The notes: generated by a model not told the origin, from the sequence alone. 64,000 nt of DNA from CBDCYS01 sp965224215 (GCA_965224215.1 CBDCYS010000039.1:326346-390345), one strand, 5' to 3'. Counted from the stretch's first letter, positions 1-8,374 are shown. A program made the numbers and translations.

Positions 1-488
1 ACGTCAGCGCCGCAATCCTCCGCTATGACAAACATATCGAGAAGCTGGCGGAGGAAAAATATCCCGCCACGCAAGGTTTACGCTCGATCCGCGGAGTGGG
101 ACCGATCACCTCGCTGGCATTCGTGTTGAATCTGGACAACGATCCGCAGCGGCTCGGGAGCAGTCGAGACGCCGGACCCCGCATGGGGCTGCGGCCCAAG
201 CGCCGCGACTCGGGCGAACGCTCACCACAGTTGAGTATTACCAAAAGCGGTGACCGATTATTGCGGCGACTGCTGGTGCAATGTTCGCAATACATTCTGG
301 GATATCACGGGGAAGATTCGGACTTGCGGCGCTGGGGACTGGGATTGGCGGCACGCGGCGGCCCTTGCGCGAAGCGCAAAGCGATCGTGGCGGTGGCGCG
401 CAAACTGGCTGTGCTGATGCACCTGCTGTGGCGTCAGGATGTGGACTTCGATCCGTTTTACCAGACGAACCCGCGAGCGGCAGGCTAG
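1..488 (+). pseudogene. IS110-family transposase, C-terminal part (cut by window edge)
   Basis: The reading frame is open from base 3 to the TAG at 486-488, so the gene begins before the window. The visible 161 residues match the C-terminal part of the intact IS110-type transposase at 5498-6604 (opposite strand) almost residue for residue. They include the GVGPITSLAF helix-hairpin region and the ITKSGDRLLRRLL segment, the second half of the Transposase_20 domain that carries the catalytic serine in this family. Differences are few (for example AEEK versus AEGK, GERS versus GECS). It may be a complete gene truncated only by the window. Together with its downstream flank it forms the left arm of a 1-kb inverted repeat whose right arm starts at 4884. 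Confidence 0.85.
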
Positions 489-1026
489 CGCTGAGAAATG
501 CGAATCTTAGCAGACCGCTACGAGCAGCGAATCCCCTTTCCCTCTGCTGGCAGGATTCCAGATCGGTCCTCGCCGTCCAGGGTTCGCTTCGCCGCGCTCG
601 GCGCGCCCTGGACTGCTCCGGGCCGATCGGAGAGCAGGACTTATATGAGGGAAAGGGAATAACCGGAACGAGCCGCCTGCCGACCACTCGTGTGGCGGCT
701 GTCAGCCGCGAAATCCCCGAGCGCAAAAAGGAACGTCGGATCGAAGCAGGCACGTAGAAACGTCGGATTGAAGGAGGTTGAGGAATCGTAACAGCGCAAA
801 GGGACAGACCGAGTTCGCGGCGACTGCGAGTCCACGCCCGGTCCGAAGAGGCCGAGACAGAGAGAGCAGCGCCGCTAGATCGAACTTCATAGAGCACCGC
901 GTCCTCAGCGACGACCAACGAGTGCGGATGGAAGCCCGGTCAAACATCCCATCAGCTGAAAGTTCCTCACTCCTCCCTTGACAATGACGAGCCTCCTCAT
1001 GGAAGGCGTGGACGGAAGTCCACGCT
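489..1026 (+). other. Non-coding 3' flank of IS110 copy, left arm of inverted repeat
   Basis: I see no credible gene here. Read on the minus strand, this stretch matches 4884-5497 downstream of the intact IS110 transposase. The match is close except for about 100 extra bases in the right arm (roughly 5150-5270), where a CAATCCGACGTT-type repeat is amplified. The stretch contains a GC-rich inverted repeat around 570-630 and ends in the hairpin at 1006-1025. Conservation of over 500 bases beside two IS110 copies means either a long non-coding end of the element or a larger inverted duplication. Confidence 0.6.
1006..1025. repeat. 20-bp hairpin repeat (copy 1 of 3)
   Basis: A perfect 8-bp stem (GCGTGGAC / GTCCACGC) with a 4-base loop (GGAA). 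The same palindrome in the other orientation (loop TTCC) occurs at 1160-1179 and 4885-4904. Confidence 0.85.
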
Positions 1027-1034
1027 CCGCGACC

Positions 1035-1156
1035 GGGCTCACATGCCTCCAATGCCGGGCTCACATGCCTCCAATGCCGGGCTCACATGTCTCCAATGCC
1101 GCGCTCACATGCCTCCAATGCCGCACACACATGCCCAAATGCCGCGCACACCTGCC
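1035..1156. repeat. 22-bp tandem repeat, about 5.5 copies
   Basis: Units beginning CTCACATGCCTCCAATGCC start at 1038, 1060, 1082 and 1104 with a strict 22-base period, followed by degenerate units to about 1156. It lies between two hairpin repeats just left of the DDE element. It can be translated but shows no start signal or protein family. Confidence 0.85.
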
Positions 1157-1158
1157 TG

Positions 1159-1180
1159 AGCGTGGACTTCCGTCCACGCC
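1159..1180 (+). repeat. 22-bp direct repeat abutting DDE element, left
   Basis: Begins AGCGTGGACTTCC and ends at 1180, immediately before the left terminal repeat of the DDE element. An identical 22-mer follows the right end at 4884-4905. It contains the hairpin repeat. It looks like a long target duplication, but recombination between pre-existing copies is also possible. Confidence 0.7.
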
Positions 1181-1347
1181 CTCAAGTTTGGCGTTTGACT
1201 AGATAAATCCGACATTGGAGAAGCTTGGGGGGATGAGGGGGCAGAAAACCCTCTCGCTGCCGAGTGATAATGTCCTAAACGTGCCAAGTAGAAATGTCCT
1301 ATTGACAAGGTCAGCCTGGAGGGGTGAGCAAGCAAGGACAACTACTA

Positions 1348-2682
1348 ATGACACAACGAGAGCGCGACCGGCTGGTGGCGCTGCGCAAAGCAGACAAAAA
1401 ACTCATCACGCAAAAGCAGGCCGCCCAGCAGACGGGCCTCAGCGAACGGCATCTGAGGCGGCTGCTGGCGAAGCTTCGCAGCGAAGGCGCCCAGGCCGTG
1501 GTCCATGCCGCGCGGGGCCGCGCGTCCAACCGCAAGCTCAGCGCCAAGGCGGAAAAACAAGCCGTGGCAATCCTCTCCCAACCCGTCTACGCCGGCTTTG
1601 GCCCGACTCTGGCGGCGGAGTATCTCGAGCAGCGCCACGGCGTCCAAGTCGGCCGCGAAACGCTGCGGGGCTGGATGGCCGCCGCGGGCCTGTGGAAGCC
1701 CCGCCGCCGCAAGTCAGGACGCCCGCATCCGTGGCGGCCCCGCCGCAGTTGCCGCTGCGAGCTGGTGCAATGGGACACCTCCGAGCACGACTGGCTGGAG
1801 AGACGCGGGGAGAAGCTGTACCTGATCGGCATGATCGACGACGCCAGCAGCGAGTTGCTGGCGCGCTTCGTCCGGCACGACTCGGGCGAAGAGAATCGCC
1901 GTTTGCTGAAGACGTATCTGGAACAAAACGGCCGACCCGTAGCCTTCTACACCGACCGCGCCAGCCTGTTTGTCAACACGCCCAAAAACAGCGCCGGCGA
2001 GGATCCCAAGCTCTTGCCTCCCACGCAGATCGGGCGGGCGCTCCAGGAGCTGGACATCGAATCGATCACGGCCTATTCGCCGCAGGCCAAAGGCCGCGTC
2101 GAGCGCAGCTTTGGCACCGCCCAGGACCGCCTGGTGAAGGGTCTGCGGGTGGCCGGGGCCACGACGATCGAACAGGCCAACGCCTACCTGGAAAGCGAGT
2201 TTCTGCCCTGGTGGAACGCCACGTTGCGGGTGCAGCCGGCTCACCCCGACGAGGCGCATCGCGAGCTAGGTCCCGAGCACGATCTGGACTCGGCGCTGAG
2301 CCAGGTCGAGACGCGGCGGGTCGCCAACGACTACACGATTCGCTTCCGGGGAAAGAGCTATCAAATCGACCGCAAGGCGATTGTGCCGGGTCTGCGAAAC
2401 AGCCGAGTGCGGGTGGAGAGACGCCTGGACGGCGTCCTGGCCGCGCGCTGCGGCAAGCACGAACTGGCGCTGAAGCGCTGCGGCGCGCAGCCCCAATCGG
2501 AGCGCCCGCAGCCCAAGAGCGCCCAGGCGGAACCCGCTGCGGCAGCGGCCGAGAAGGCTGGCGGCAAAGCTGCCGGCAAGCGAAGCAGCGACTGGATGAA
2601 GGACTTCGATCTGAAAGACAGCCCGCCTGTGTGGCAAGCGGCGCAGGCATCCGGCGCTCGGCGAGACGATACGCAGGACTAG
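1348..2682 (+). CDS. ISNCY-family transposase (copy 1)
   Basis: A 444-residue DDE/D transposase of the ISNCY (IS1202-like) group. The N-terminal helix-turn-helix reads LTQ-type (ITQKQAAQQTGLSERHLRRL) and is followed by the RGRASNR linker typical of this group. The catalytic core has VQWDTSEHDW, FYTDRASLF and the SPQAKGRVERSFGT motif that carries the last acidic residue. A C-terminal strand domain (RFRGKSYQI) and an Ala/Lys-rich tail follow. An upstream in-frame GTG at 1324 is possible, but ATG 1348 has an AAGGA nine bases ahead. It is nearly identical to the copy at 24421-25755; differences include A/D in SEG(A/D)QAV, G/R in LR(G/R)WMAA and R/G in LE(R/G)RGEK. Probably active. Confidence 0.92.
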   Translation: MTQRERDRLVALRKADKKLITQKQAAQQTGLSERHLRRLLAKLRSEGAQAVVHAARGRASNRKLSAKAEKQAVAILSQPVYAGFGPTLAAEYLEQRHGVQVGRETLRGWMAAAGLWKPRRRKSGRPHPWRPRRSCRCELVQWDTSEHDWLERRGEKLYLIGMIDDASSELLARFVRHDSGEENRRLLKTYLEQNGRPVAFYTDRASLFVNTPKNSAGEDPKLLPPTQIGRALQELDIESITAYSPQAKGRVERSFGTAQDRLVKGLRVAGATTIEQANAYLESEFLPWWNATLRVQPAHPDEAHRELGPEHDLDSALSQVETRRVANDYTIRFRGKSYQIDRKAIVPGLRNSRVRVERRLDGVLAARCGKHELALKRCGAQPQSERPQPKSAQAEPAAAAAEKAGGKAAGKRSSDWMKDFDLKDSPPVWQAAQASGARRDDTQD

Positions 2683-2870
2683 GAGTCGCTGCCAAACCAA
2701 GACTCTATGCGGAGCGCCCATCGGGCCGATGCGCTGAGTTGGCAGTCGCTGCCAAACCAAGACGCTATGGGGAGCGCCGGGCAAACGGCGCCCAGCGATC
2801 GTCGCGTTGGCGAAGCCCAAGGCCTCCGCTCCGAAGCTTCACCAAAGCAATCTCTGTCACGAACAGAAAA

Positions 2871-2894
2871 CCCTCTGACCGGGAGGCCAGAGGG
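2871..2894. terminator. Stem-loop inside ISNCY copy 1
   Basis: A 7-bp perfect stem CCCTCTG / CAGAGGG with a 10-base loop lies 190 bases after the transposase stop, preceded by AAAA. It is a plausible transcription terminator that may also block read-through into or out of the element. The identical structure is at 25944-25967. Confidence 0.5.
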
Positions 2895-3203
2895 TCGTCT
2901 GCTTCAGCCGATTGCTTGGGAGCCAGCTCCATCGCTTCGGCCTTGGGCATCAAGAGCAGGCGCGACCCTGCACTCAACGCCAACCACTCTACCATCGCCT
3001 CTCCAGCCACCTGCCCCAAAGCGGACATTTCTACTTGGCAGCGATTAGGACATTTCTACTTGGCGTTGACAGGGGGCAGAAAACCCTTGCATCCGGAAAC
3101 ATTTTGGTGTATTCTTGTATCTAGTGATACAACTAGATATACCATTCTCTTTTTTCGCCCGATAGAGCAGGCCATCTTCTGCTCTCTCTGCTCCAGGAGA
3201 CCC

Positions 3204-3488
3204 ATGGGATTCCCCACCAAAGTTCAGCTCATTGACCGTAAGAATAGCCGGCAGTGGTACATCAACTTCCCCTCCGCTCTCGCCCAGGCCATGGAGTTCT
3301 CCCGTGGCGAACTCGTCGAGTGGTTCGTGGAAAGTAAAAATCAGCTCGTCCTCAACCGTCCGCAGGCGCCGCCTTCTGTTCTAAAAAGAACTCTTCGGCC
3401 CGGCTCCTCGACGCCTTCCAAGCCCTCGCCCACGAGGCCTTCGGCCGTGCCGGCCAGCGGCGCGTCAAGCAAAAAATCGAAACCCTGA
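3204..3488 (+). CDS. Small AbrB/SpoVT-like ORF, 5' part of DDE transposase
   Basis: A 94-residue frame starting at ATG 3204 after a CCAGGAGA ribosome-binding sequence. Residues about 5-55 have the swapped-hairpin AbrB pattern: KVQLIDRKNSRQWYINFP, then a helix, then FSRGELVEWFVESKNQLVLNR. The frame then becomes Pro/Ser-rich and stops at 3488, exactly where the next frame offers an ATG. At 3383-3388 there is an AAAAAG run. A -1 slip there would join residue about 61 to KKNSSARLLDAFQAL, a convincing transposase N-terminus with no stop before 3488. I infer that this frame is the DNA-binding head of a frameshift-fused transposase rather than a separate gene. Confidence 0.65.
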   Translation: MGFPTKVQLIDRKNSRQWYINFPSALAQAMEFSRGELVEWFVESKNQLVLNRPQAPPSVLKRTLRPGSSTPSKPSPTRPSAVPASGASSKKSKP

Positions 3489-4833
3489 TGCTGGCTACTT
3501 TGGTGGGGCTGGGCCGCCGCACCGTCACCGGTATGCTGCACACCTGCGGCGCCGGCTTCCAGGATTGGTCGGCCGTCTATCGCCTCTTTTTCAAAGCCCG
3601 CCTCGACCCCGGCTCGCTCTTTGCGGTGACCCGCCGCGGGGTCGTCAAAGAACTCGATCCCGCCGCGCCGCTGGTCGTCGCCATGGACGATTCGCTGCTG
3701 CCCAAACGAGGCCCGAAAATCCCCGGCGTCGCCTGGCGCCGCGATCCGCTGGGACCGCCCTTTCACACCAACTTCATCCGCGCCCAGCGCGTGCTGGCCA
3801 TCTCGGCCCTGCCCGGCGCCGACGAGCTCGGCCCGGCCCGCGCCATCCCCGTCGACTATCAACACGCGCCCACGCCGCGGCGGCCACGCAACTTGATCAA
3901 CGCCTCCGACCAAGAACGCAAGCAGTATCGGCAGGCTTGCCGCAAAGACTCGATGGCGGCCCAAGGCGCCCGCCGGCTGCAGCTTCTGCGGCAGCAGTTG
4001 GATCAAGACTCGGGCTCGGCGCAGCGGCCGCTCGAGGTCGTCGTCGACGGCCGTTTCACCAACTGCGTGGTGTTGCGGCAGCAGCCCTCCAACACGGTTT
4101 TGATCGGACGTGTGCGCAAGGACGCCAAGCTCTACCATCTGCCCGCGCCGCCGCCCGCCGCCGGGGACGACTCTATGGCGAGCGCGCTCCGACGCCGCAG
4201 CAGTTGCGCTGCGACGAAGACGTCGAGTGGGAAACGGTCGAAGCCTGGGCGGCCGGCAAAGTCCATCGCTTTCGCGTCAAGACGCTGTCGCCGCTGCGCT
4301 GGCGTCCGGCCGGAGGGCAGCGGAATTTGCGCTTGGTGGTGATCGCGCCGCTGGCCTACCGGCCGCGCCCGGGCGCCAAGCTGCTCTATCGCCAGCCGGC
4401 TTATCTGATCGTCAGCGATCCGGATCTTTCGCTGCAGAGCATCGTGCAGCATTACGTGCGGCGCTGGGAGATCGAAGTCAACTTTCGCGACCAGAAGACG
4501 CTGCTCGGAGTGGGCGAGGCACAAGTGCGGTATCCGCGTTCGGTGGCCGAGGTGCCGCGCATGATCGTCGCGGCTTACAGCTGGTTGTTGCTGGCGGCGC
4601 GCAGAGCCGCAGCGCCGGAAAATTCCCCCGACGCTTTGCCGCCGCCGAAGTGGCAGGCGGGCAAGAAGAAGCCGCGCGCCACGACGCAGGATCTGCTCCA
4701 GCGACTGCGCGCCGAGCTGTGGGGCGAAGGCTTGCGACATTTCTGCAGCTTCCCCTTCCCCGGCCAGGCCGGCATGAAGCCCCAGAAACTCCAGCACTCG
4801 CTTCCCCAAGCCCTGCTCTACGCTTCCCGCTAG
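3384..4833 (+). pseudogene. DDE transposase body with a second frameshift near 4170
   Basis: From the AAAAAG site the second frame runs through 3488-4170. It has a DDE-type core: VVAMDDSLLPKRGPKIPGVA, NFIRAQRVLAISALPG, VVVDGRFTNCVVL. Around 4165-4175 the reading moves by -1 into another frame that supplies RLYGERAPTPQQLR and the last catalytic region YVRRWEIEVNFRDQKTLLGV, ending at 4833. At the second shift (GCCGGGGACGACTC) one base seems missing relative to an expected GRRLYGER reading and no slippery run exists, so I read it as a disabling deletion. Total length would be about 540 residues, as in IS4/IS701-like enzymes. The ISNCY insertion lies upstream of this coding part, between the element's left end and its genes. 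Confidence 0.7.
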
Positions 4834-4883
4834 CGCTTTGGCCCCGCCCCGGCCCCCTCCCTTGCGGAAAGGCCAAACTCGAG

Positions 4884-4905
4884 AGCGTGGACTTCCGTCC
4901 ACGCC
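4884..4905 (+). repeat. 22-bp direct repeat abutting DDE element, right
   Basis: Identical to 1159-1180 and starts on the base after the right terminal repeat. It contains the third copy of the hairpin (4885-4904). Confidence 0.7.
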
Positions 4906-5497
4906 TTCCATGAGGAGGCTCGGCATTGTCAAGGGAGGAGTGAAGAATTTTCAGCTGATGGGATGTTGGACCGGGCTTCCATCCGCACTCGTTGGTCGTC
5001 GCTGAGGACGCGGTGCTCTATGAAGTTCGATCTAGCGGCGCTGCTCTCTCTGTCTCGGCCTCTGCGGACCGGGCGTGGACTCGCAGTCGCCGCGAACTCG
5101 GTCTGTCCCTTTGCGCTGTTACGATTCCTCAACCTCCTTCAATCCGACGTTCTGACTTCCCTGCTTCAATCCGACGTTTCTACTTGCCTGCCTCGATCCG
5201 ACGTTCTTCCTGCCGTCCCGGGCCTGATTCCATTTGGCATTCGATGCCGCCTTCCTTTTTCGCTCGGGAGGGAATTCGCGGCTGACAGCCGACACACGAG
5301 CGGTCGGCAGGCGGCTCGTTCCGGTGATCCCCTTTCCCTCATATAAGTCCTGCTCTCCGATCGGCCCGGAGCAGTCCAGGGCGCGCCGAGCGCGGCGAAG
5401 CGAACCCTGGACGGCGAGGACCGATCTGGAATCCTGCCAGCAGAGGGAAAGGGATTCGCTGCTCGCAGCGGTCTGCTAAGATTCGCATTTCTCAGCG
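4906..5497 (-). other. Non-coding 3' flank of intact IS110 copy, right arm of inverted repeat
   Basis: This is the counterpart of 489-1026 on the other strand and has no convincing gene. On the plus strand it holds a run of related units around 5136-5215 (TTCAATCCGACGTTCT, TTCAATCCGACGTTTCT, CTCGATCCGACGTTCT, spaced about 27 bases), then a stretch to about 5270 missing from the left arm. A GC-rich inverted repeat at about 5360-5425 is shared by both arms. IS110 elements carry a structured bridge RNA in a non-coding end; whether it lies here cannot be decided by eye. Confidence 0.55.
5136..5215. repeat. CAATCCGACGTT interspersed repeat, three units
   Basis: Three imperfect units of about 27 bp share the core (C/T)TTCAATCCGACGTT. 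The left inverted arm (about 738-775, reverse complement) has only two units, so copy number differs between the arms. Confidence 0.7.
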
Positions 5498-6604
5498 CTA
5501 GCCTGCCGCTCGCGGGTTCGTCTGGTAAAACGGATCGAAGTCCACATCCTGACGCCACAGCACGTGCATCAGCACAGCCAGTTTGCGCGCCACCGCCACG
5601 ATCGCTTTGCGCTTCGCGCAGGGGCCGCCGCGGGCCGCCAATCCCAGTCCCCAGCGCCGTAAGTCTGAATCTTCCCCGTGATATCCCAGAATGTATTGCG
5701 AACATTGCACCAGCAATCGCCGCAATAATCGGTCACCGCTTTTGGTAATACTCAACTGCGGTGAGCACTCGCCCGAGTCGCGGCGCTTGGGCCGCAGCCC
5801 CATGCGGGGTCCGGCGTCTCGACTGCTCCCGAGCCGCTGCGGATCGTTGTCCAGATTCAACACGAATGCCAGCGAGGTGATCGGTCCCACTCCGCGGATC
5901 GAGCGTAAACCTTGCGTCGCGGGATATTTTCCCTCCGCCAGCTTCTCGATATGTTTGTCATAGCGGAGGATTGCGGCGCTGACGTGTTGGATCACCTCGA
6001 GCAACGGCTCGAGCGCGACCCGCAGCTCGTCGGGCAGCTGGGGGCTGGCTTTCTTTACGAAGGCCTCGCTGCGCGAAGCCGGCAAGCGGCCCCCGAAACT
6101 CTTCACGGTGCCGCGCACGCTGTTGATCAGTTTCGTGCGTGTCTCGACCAGGGTTTCCCGCGCTTTCAGCACGGCGCGGTCGCATTGGCTGGCCAGCGAA
6201 CGGGGCTCGACGGCGTTCAGCATCTCGGGCATCCGCAGCCCCAACTCGGCCAGCCGTTCGGCGTCGCTGCGATCGTCCTTCGACAGCGATTGGGTGATCA
6301 GCGCCAGGCGGTGCGTGTCGGCCATCAGCGGCTCGTGCCCCAGCCGCTCGAGCAAGCGGTAGATCCAGTTGGCGTGGCAGCCGGCTTCGAGCACCACCCG
6401 CATCGCGGCCCAGCCGCCGAAGTAGCGCTCGAACGCTGCCGGCGAGGTGCTCAGCTTCTTGCGCTCGACGATGTTGCCGTCCAGATCGATCAAGCAGACA
6501 TGGCTGTGCTTATCGCCCAGATCCACCCCGGCCACGACGTTCAGGCCTTGTTCGATCATCTTCCGTTTCGACACTTCTCTGAAAGTTTTGCTATTGTTTT
6601 TCAT
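5498..6604 (-). CDS. IS110-family transposase (intact)
   Basis: A 368-residue DEDD transposase. The RuvC-like N-terminal domain shows D28 in VVAGVDLGDKHS, E73 in VVLEAGCHANW and the aspartates of SKDDRSDAERLAEL (about 110-114). The C-terminal Transposase_20 domain starts near residue 240 with GVGPITSLAFVLNL and contains ITKSGDRLLRRLL with the probable catalytic serine. Length is normal. The start ATG at 6604 is preceded by AAAAAAGGAGGATGACGAGCC, a strong ribosome-binding site. Family enzymes act with a structured non-coding RNA from the element's own end and leave no terminal repeats, so I cannot set the exact element borders. A partial copy in opposite orientation is at 1-488. Confidence 0.92.
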   Translation of the reverse strand: MKNNSKTFREVSKRKMIEQGLNVVAGVDLGDKHSHVCLIDLDGNIVERKKLSTSPAAFERYFGGWAAMRVVLEAGCHANWIYRLLERLGHEPLMADTHRLALITQSLSKDDRSDAERLAELGLRMPEMLNAVEPRSLASQCDRAVLKARETLVETRTKLINSVRGTVKSFGGRLPASRSEAFVKKASPQLPDELRVALEPLLEVIQHVSAAILRYDKHIEKLAEGKYPATQGLRSIRGVGPITSLAFVLNLDNDPQRLGSSRDAGPRMGLRPKRRDSGECSPQLSITKSGDRLLRRLLVQCSQYILGYHGEDSDLRRWGLGLAARGGPCAKRKAIVAVARKLAVLMHVLWRQDVDFDPFYQTNPRAAG

Positions 6605-6829
6605 GGCTCGTCATCCTCCTTTTTTTCGTAATGGAAAAAACCTGGGATCGCCGCCGCAGGCGGCGAAGCCCGTTTGGGGAGTTTAGCTCACTCCCCGGAT
6701 GACGAACCTCCTCATTTCATCTCTGCTGTTACGTGTCGCACCTTTCCGCGATACAGCGGCGCTGCCTCGTGCTGGAGTACGATGTTCTACAGCGATTGCA
6801 TTCACAAATCACAAGGAGTCCTGACTTAA
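6605..6829. other. IS110 left flank and upstream region of SMP-30 gene
   Basis: No gene is visible. A GCCGCCGCAGGCGGCG palindrome lies at about 6650-6665. The sequence near 6700 (GGATGACGAACCTCCTCAT) resembles the ribosome-binding region of the IS110 gene and may mark the element end. An AAGGAG site (about 6810-6816) serves the next gene. Confidence 0.4.
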
Positions 6830-7936
6830 ATGAGTGAACAAACTACCGGCCTAAACCTCCCGATCGTAAACCGCCGGTCATTCCTAAAGACCACCGGAGC
6901 CGGCTTGATAGCCGCCGGAGTCGGCGGCCTTCTGGCCCCCTTCGCCGCGAACGCCCAGCGTGACTGGAGCGGTAAAAACCCAGTTCGCTATCCCGATCCC
7001 GATATCGTCGTCATCGACCCCCGGTTCGCCAAATACAAGCTGGGCAATACGCCGATCCAGCGTCTTCACGTCGGTTCGCTCTGGGCCGAAGGACCCGCCT
7101 GGAACGCAGTCGGGCGATATCTGCTCTGGAGCGACATCCCGAACAACCTCCAGAGGCGCTGGCTCGAGGACGACGGTCACGTCAGCGTGTTCCGCAACCC
7201 GGCGGGCAACAGCAACGGCAACACCTTCGACTACAGAGGACGCCAAATCGCCTGCGAGCACGGCAACCGCCGCGTGGTTCGCTATGAGCACGACGGCAGC
7301 GTCACCGTTCTGGCCGACAAATGGGACGGCAAGCCGCTCAACGCGCCGAACGATGCCGTTGTCCATCCGAATACGGAGGACATCTGGTTCACCGACCCGG
7401 GTTACGGCAGCTTGATGAACTATGAAGGCAAAAAGAGCAAGCTGCACCTGAAGGAGGCCGTCTACCGTGTCGACGGTAAGAGCGGCAAGATGGAAATGGT
7501 CACCGATGACATCTTCAAACCCAACGGCCTGTGCTTCTCGGCGGACTACAAAATGCTCTACGTTGCCGACAGCGGGTCCACGCACTACCCCGAAGCGCCC
7601 AAGGACATCAAAGTCTGGGACATCGGCGGCGAGAAGAAACTGAGCAACGGCCGCCGCTTCGCCTCGATGGATCTCCCCGGCGTGGGAGCGGGAATCGCCG
7701 ACGGCATCCGTGCGGACGTCGATGGCAACATCTGGGCCAGCGCCGGCTGGGTTGGCGACGGCTACGACGGAGTGCACATCTTCGCACCCGACGGAGTCCG
7801 CATCGGCCAAATCCGGTTGCCCGAGATCTGTTCCAACGTGTGCTTCGGAGGAACCAAGCGTAACCGGCTATTCATGACCGGCAGCCAGTCGCTCTATTCG
7901 GTCTATGTTGAGACCCAGGGAGCGCACATTACCTAA
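6830..7936 (+). CDS. SMP-30/gluconolactonase-like secreted protein
   Basis: A 368-residue six-bladed propeller hydrolase of the SMP-30/gluconolactonase/LRE family; members hydrolyse sugar lactones or related esters with a single divalent metal. It starts with a Tat signal: NRRSFLKTTGAG, a hydrophobic stretch, and probable cleavage after ANA near residue 42. Likely metal ligands are E87 (LWAEGPAW), N154 (LNAPNDAVV), N212 (KPNGLCFS) and D227 (YVADSGSTH), the standard pattern. AAGGAG precedes the ATG by about ten bases. It stands alone downstream of the IS110 element. The exact substrate cannot be told from sequence; a periplasmic role in sugar or aromatic lactone metabolism is likely. Confidence 0.88.
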   Translation: MSEQTTGLNLPIVNRRSFLKTTGAGLIAAGVGGLLAPFAANAQRDWSGKNPVRYPDPDIVVIDPRFAKYKLGNTPIQRLHVGSLWAEGPAWNAVGRYLLWSDIPNNLQRRWLEDDGHVSVFRNPAGNSNGNTFDYRGRQIACEHGNRRVVRYEHDGSVTVLADKWDGKPLNAPNDAVVHPNTEDIWFTDPGYGSLMNYEGKKSKLHLKEAVYRVDGKSGKMEMVTDDIFKPNGLCFSADYKMLYVADSGSTHYPEAPKDIKVWDIGGEKKLSNGRRFASMDLPGVGAGIADGIRADVDGNIWASAGWVGDGYDGVHIFAPDGVRIGQIRLPEICSNVCFGGTKRNRLFMTGSQSLYSVYVETQGAHIT

Positions 7937-8089
7937 TCGAGAATTGCGCGGGGGCTGAGAACCACGTTCGGACGAACCGCATACCAGAGACGCCCAAACC
8001 AGCCTCAGCGTGTGGACCAAGCGGCTAGTGATCTCATGGTTGTGAGATCTGATTGTGACGCTAATGAATCGCAGTGTCTGGCTGTGAGG

Positions 8090-8374
8090 CTAGTGAATTG
8101 CGGTGTTTCTCGCGACGCCATCCAGCTCACCGGCGTCGCAATCGGAGCTGTCGATCTCGTCTCCAAGGAACTGAATGATGGAAACGCCTGATCGCGCCCA
8201 CCGCAGTACAGGGATATCGTCCGGGAAGAAGGAAGACACGGCTGATACATTCGGGCTAAGCGACCGATCGGGGCCAAGGGTGTTATGTTGGACTGTCGGC
8301 TGCTGATTTTGGGTGTCAAGGCTGCCCGCTTGACTTCGTAGGGATAGACCGGGTCCTGGAATCGGCTGCGTCAT
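8090..8374 (-). CDS. Hypothetical 94-residue protein
   Basis: I do not recognise this gene. The ATG at 8374 has AAGGAG seven bases upstream, better support than the longer reading from 8470. The product begins MTQPIPGPGLSLRSQAG, is rich in Ser, Asn and Gln, and ends with a charged/acidic part (FLGDEIDSSDCDAGELDG). No membrane segment or known motif is visible. It lies alone between the SMP-30 gene and a divergent methyltransferase gene, with an AT-richer upstream region containing a TATATAGG-like sequence. Confidence 0.45.
   Translation of the reverse strand: MTQPIPGPGLSLRSQAGSLDTQNQQPTVQHNTLGPDRSLSPNVSAVSSFFPDDIPVLRWARSGVSIIQFLGDEIDSSDCDAGELDGVARNTAIH

Larger units (their letters stand above)
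1252..3071 (+). mobile_element. ISNCY-family element, copy 1 (1820 bp)
   Basis: Comparison with the second copy at 24325-26144 (constant offset 23073) fixes both ends. The termini form imperfect inverted repeats of about 24 bp: left TGTCGCTGCCGAGTGATAAT in copy 2, against right-end complement TGTCAACGCCAAGTAGAAAT. The second base of the left end is mutated from G to C in this copy. A subterminal box GCCAAGTAGAAATGTCC occurs once at the left and, inverted, twice at the right; these are probable transposase binding sites. The flanks carry a 15-bp direct repeat GGGGGCAGAAAACCC (1237-1251 and 3072-3086), consistent with a target duplication in the DDE element. Confidence 0.9.
1181..4883 (+). mobile_element. 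DDE (IS4-superfamily-like) insertion sequence, interrupted by an ISNCY element
   Basis: Imperfect 16-bp terminal inverted repeats are visible: 1181-1196 (CTCAAGTTTGGCGTTT) and the reverse complement of 4868-4883 (CTCGAGTTTGGCCTTT), 14 of 16 identical. Removing the ISNCY copy at 1252-3071 leaves an element of about 1.87 kb, normal for a DDE insertion sequence. It encodes a small AbrB-like frame and a DDE transposase in two frames. A perfect 22-bp direct repeat abuts both ends. The family assignment is by resemblance of the transposase to IS4/IS701-type enzymes; no database comparison was possible. Confidence 0.65.

Noticed and set aside
1038..1156. CRISPR-like spacing in the 22-bp repeat
   Set aside because: Units are directly tandem with no unique spacers and no cas genes nearby.
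1215..3488. A 757-codon open frame covering the first ISNCY element
   Set aside because: Arg/Ala/Pro-rich translation in the wrong frame of the transposase; only the last 94 codons (from ATG 3204) look like protein. The equivalent frame recurs over copy 2.
5136..5215. CAATCCGACGTT units as a short CRISPR array
   Set aside because: Repeats of about 14 bp, irregular 10-13 bp gaps, only three units; the gaps resemble each other rather than being unique spacers.
6605..6829. Riboswitch upstream of the SMP-30 gene
   Set aside because: Only an IS-derived palindrome is visible; no known aptamer pattern.
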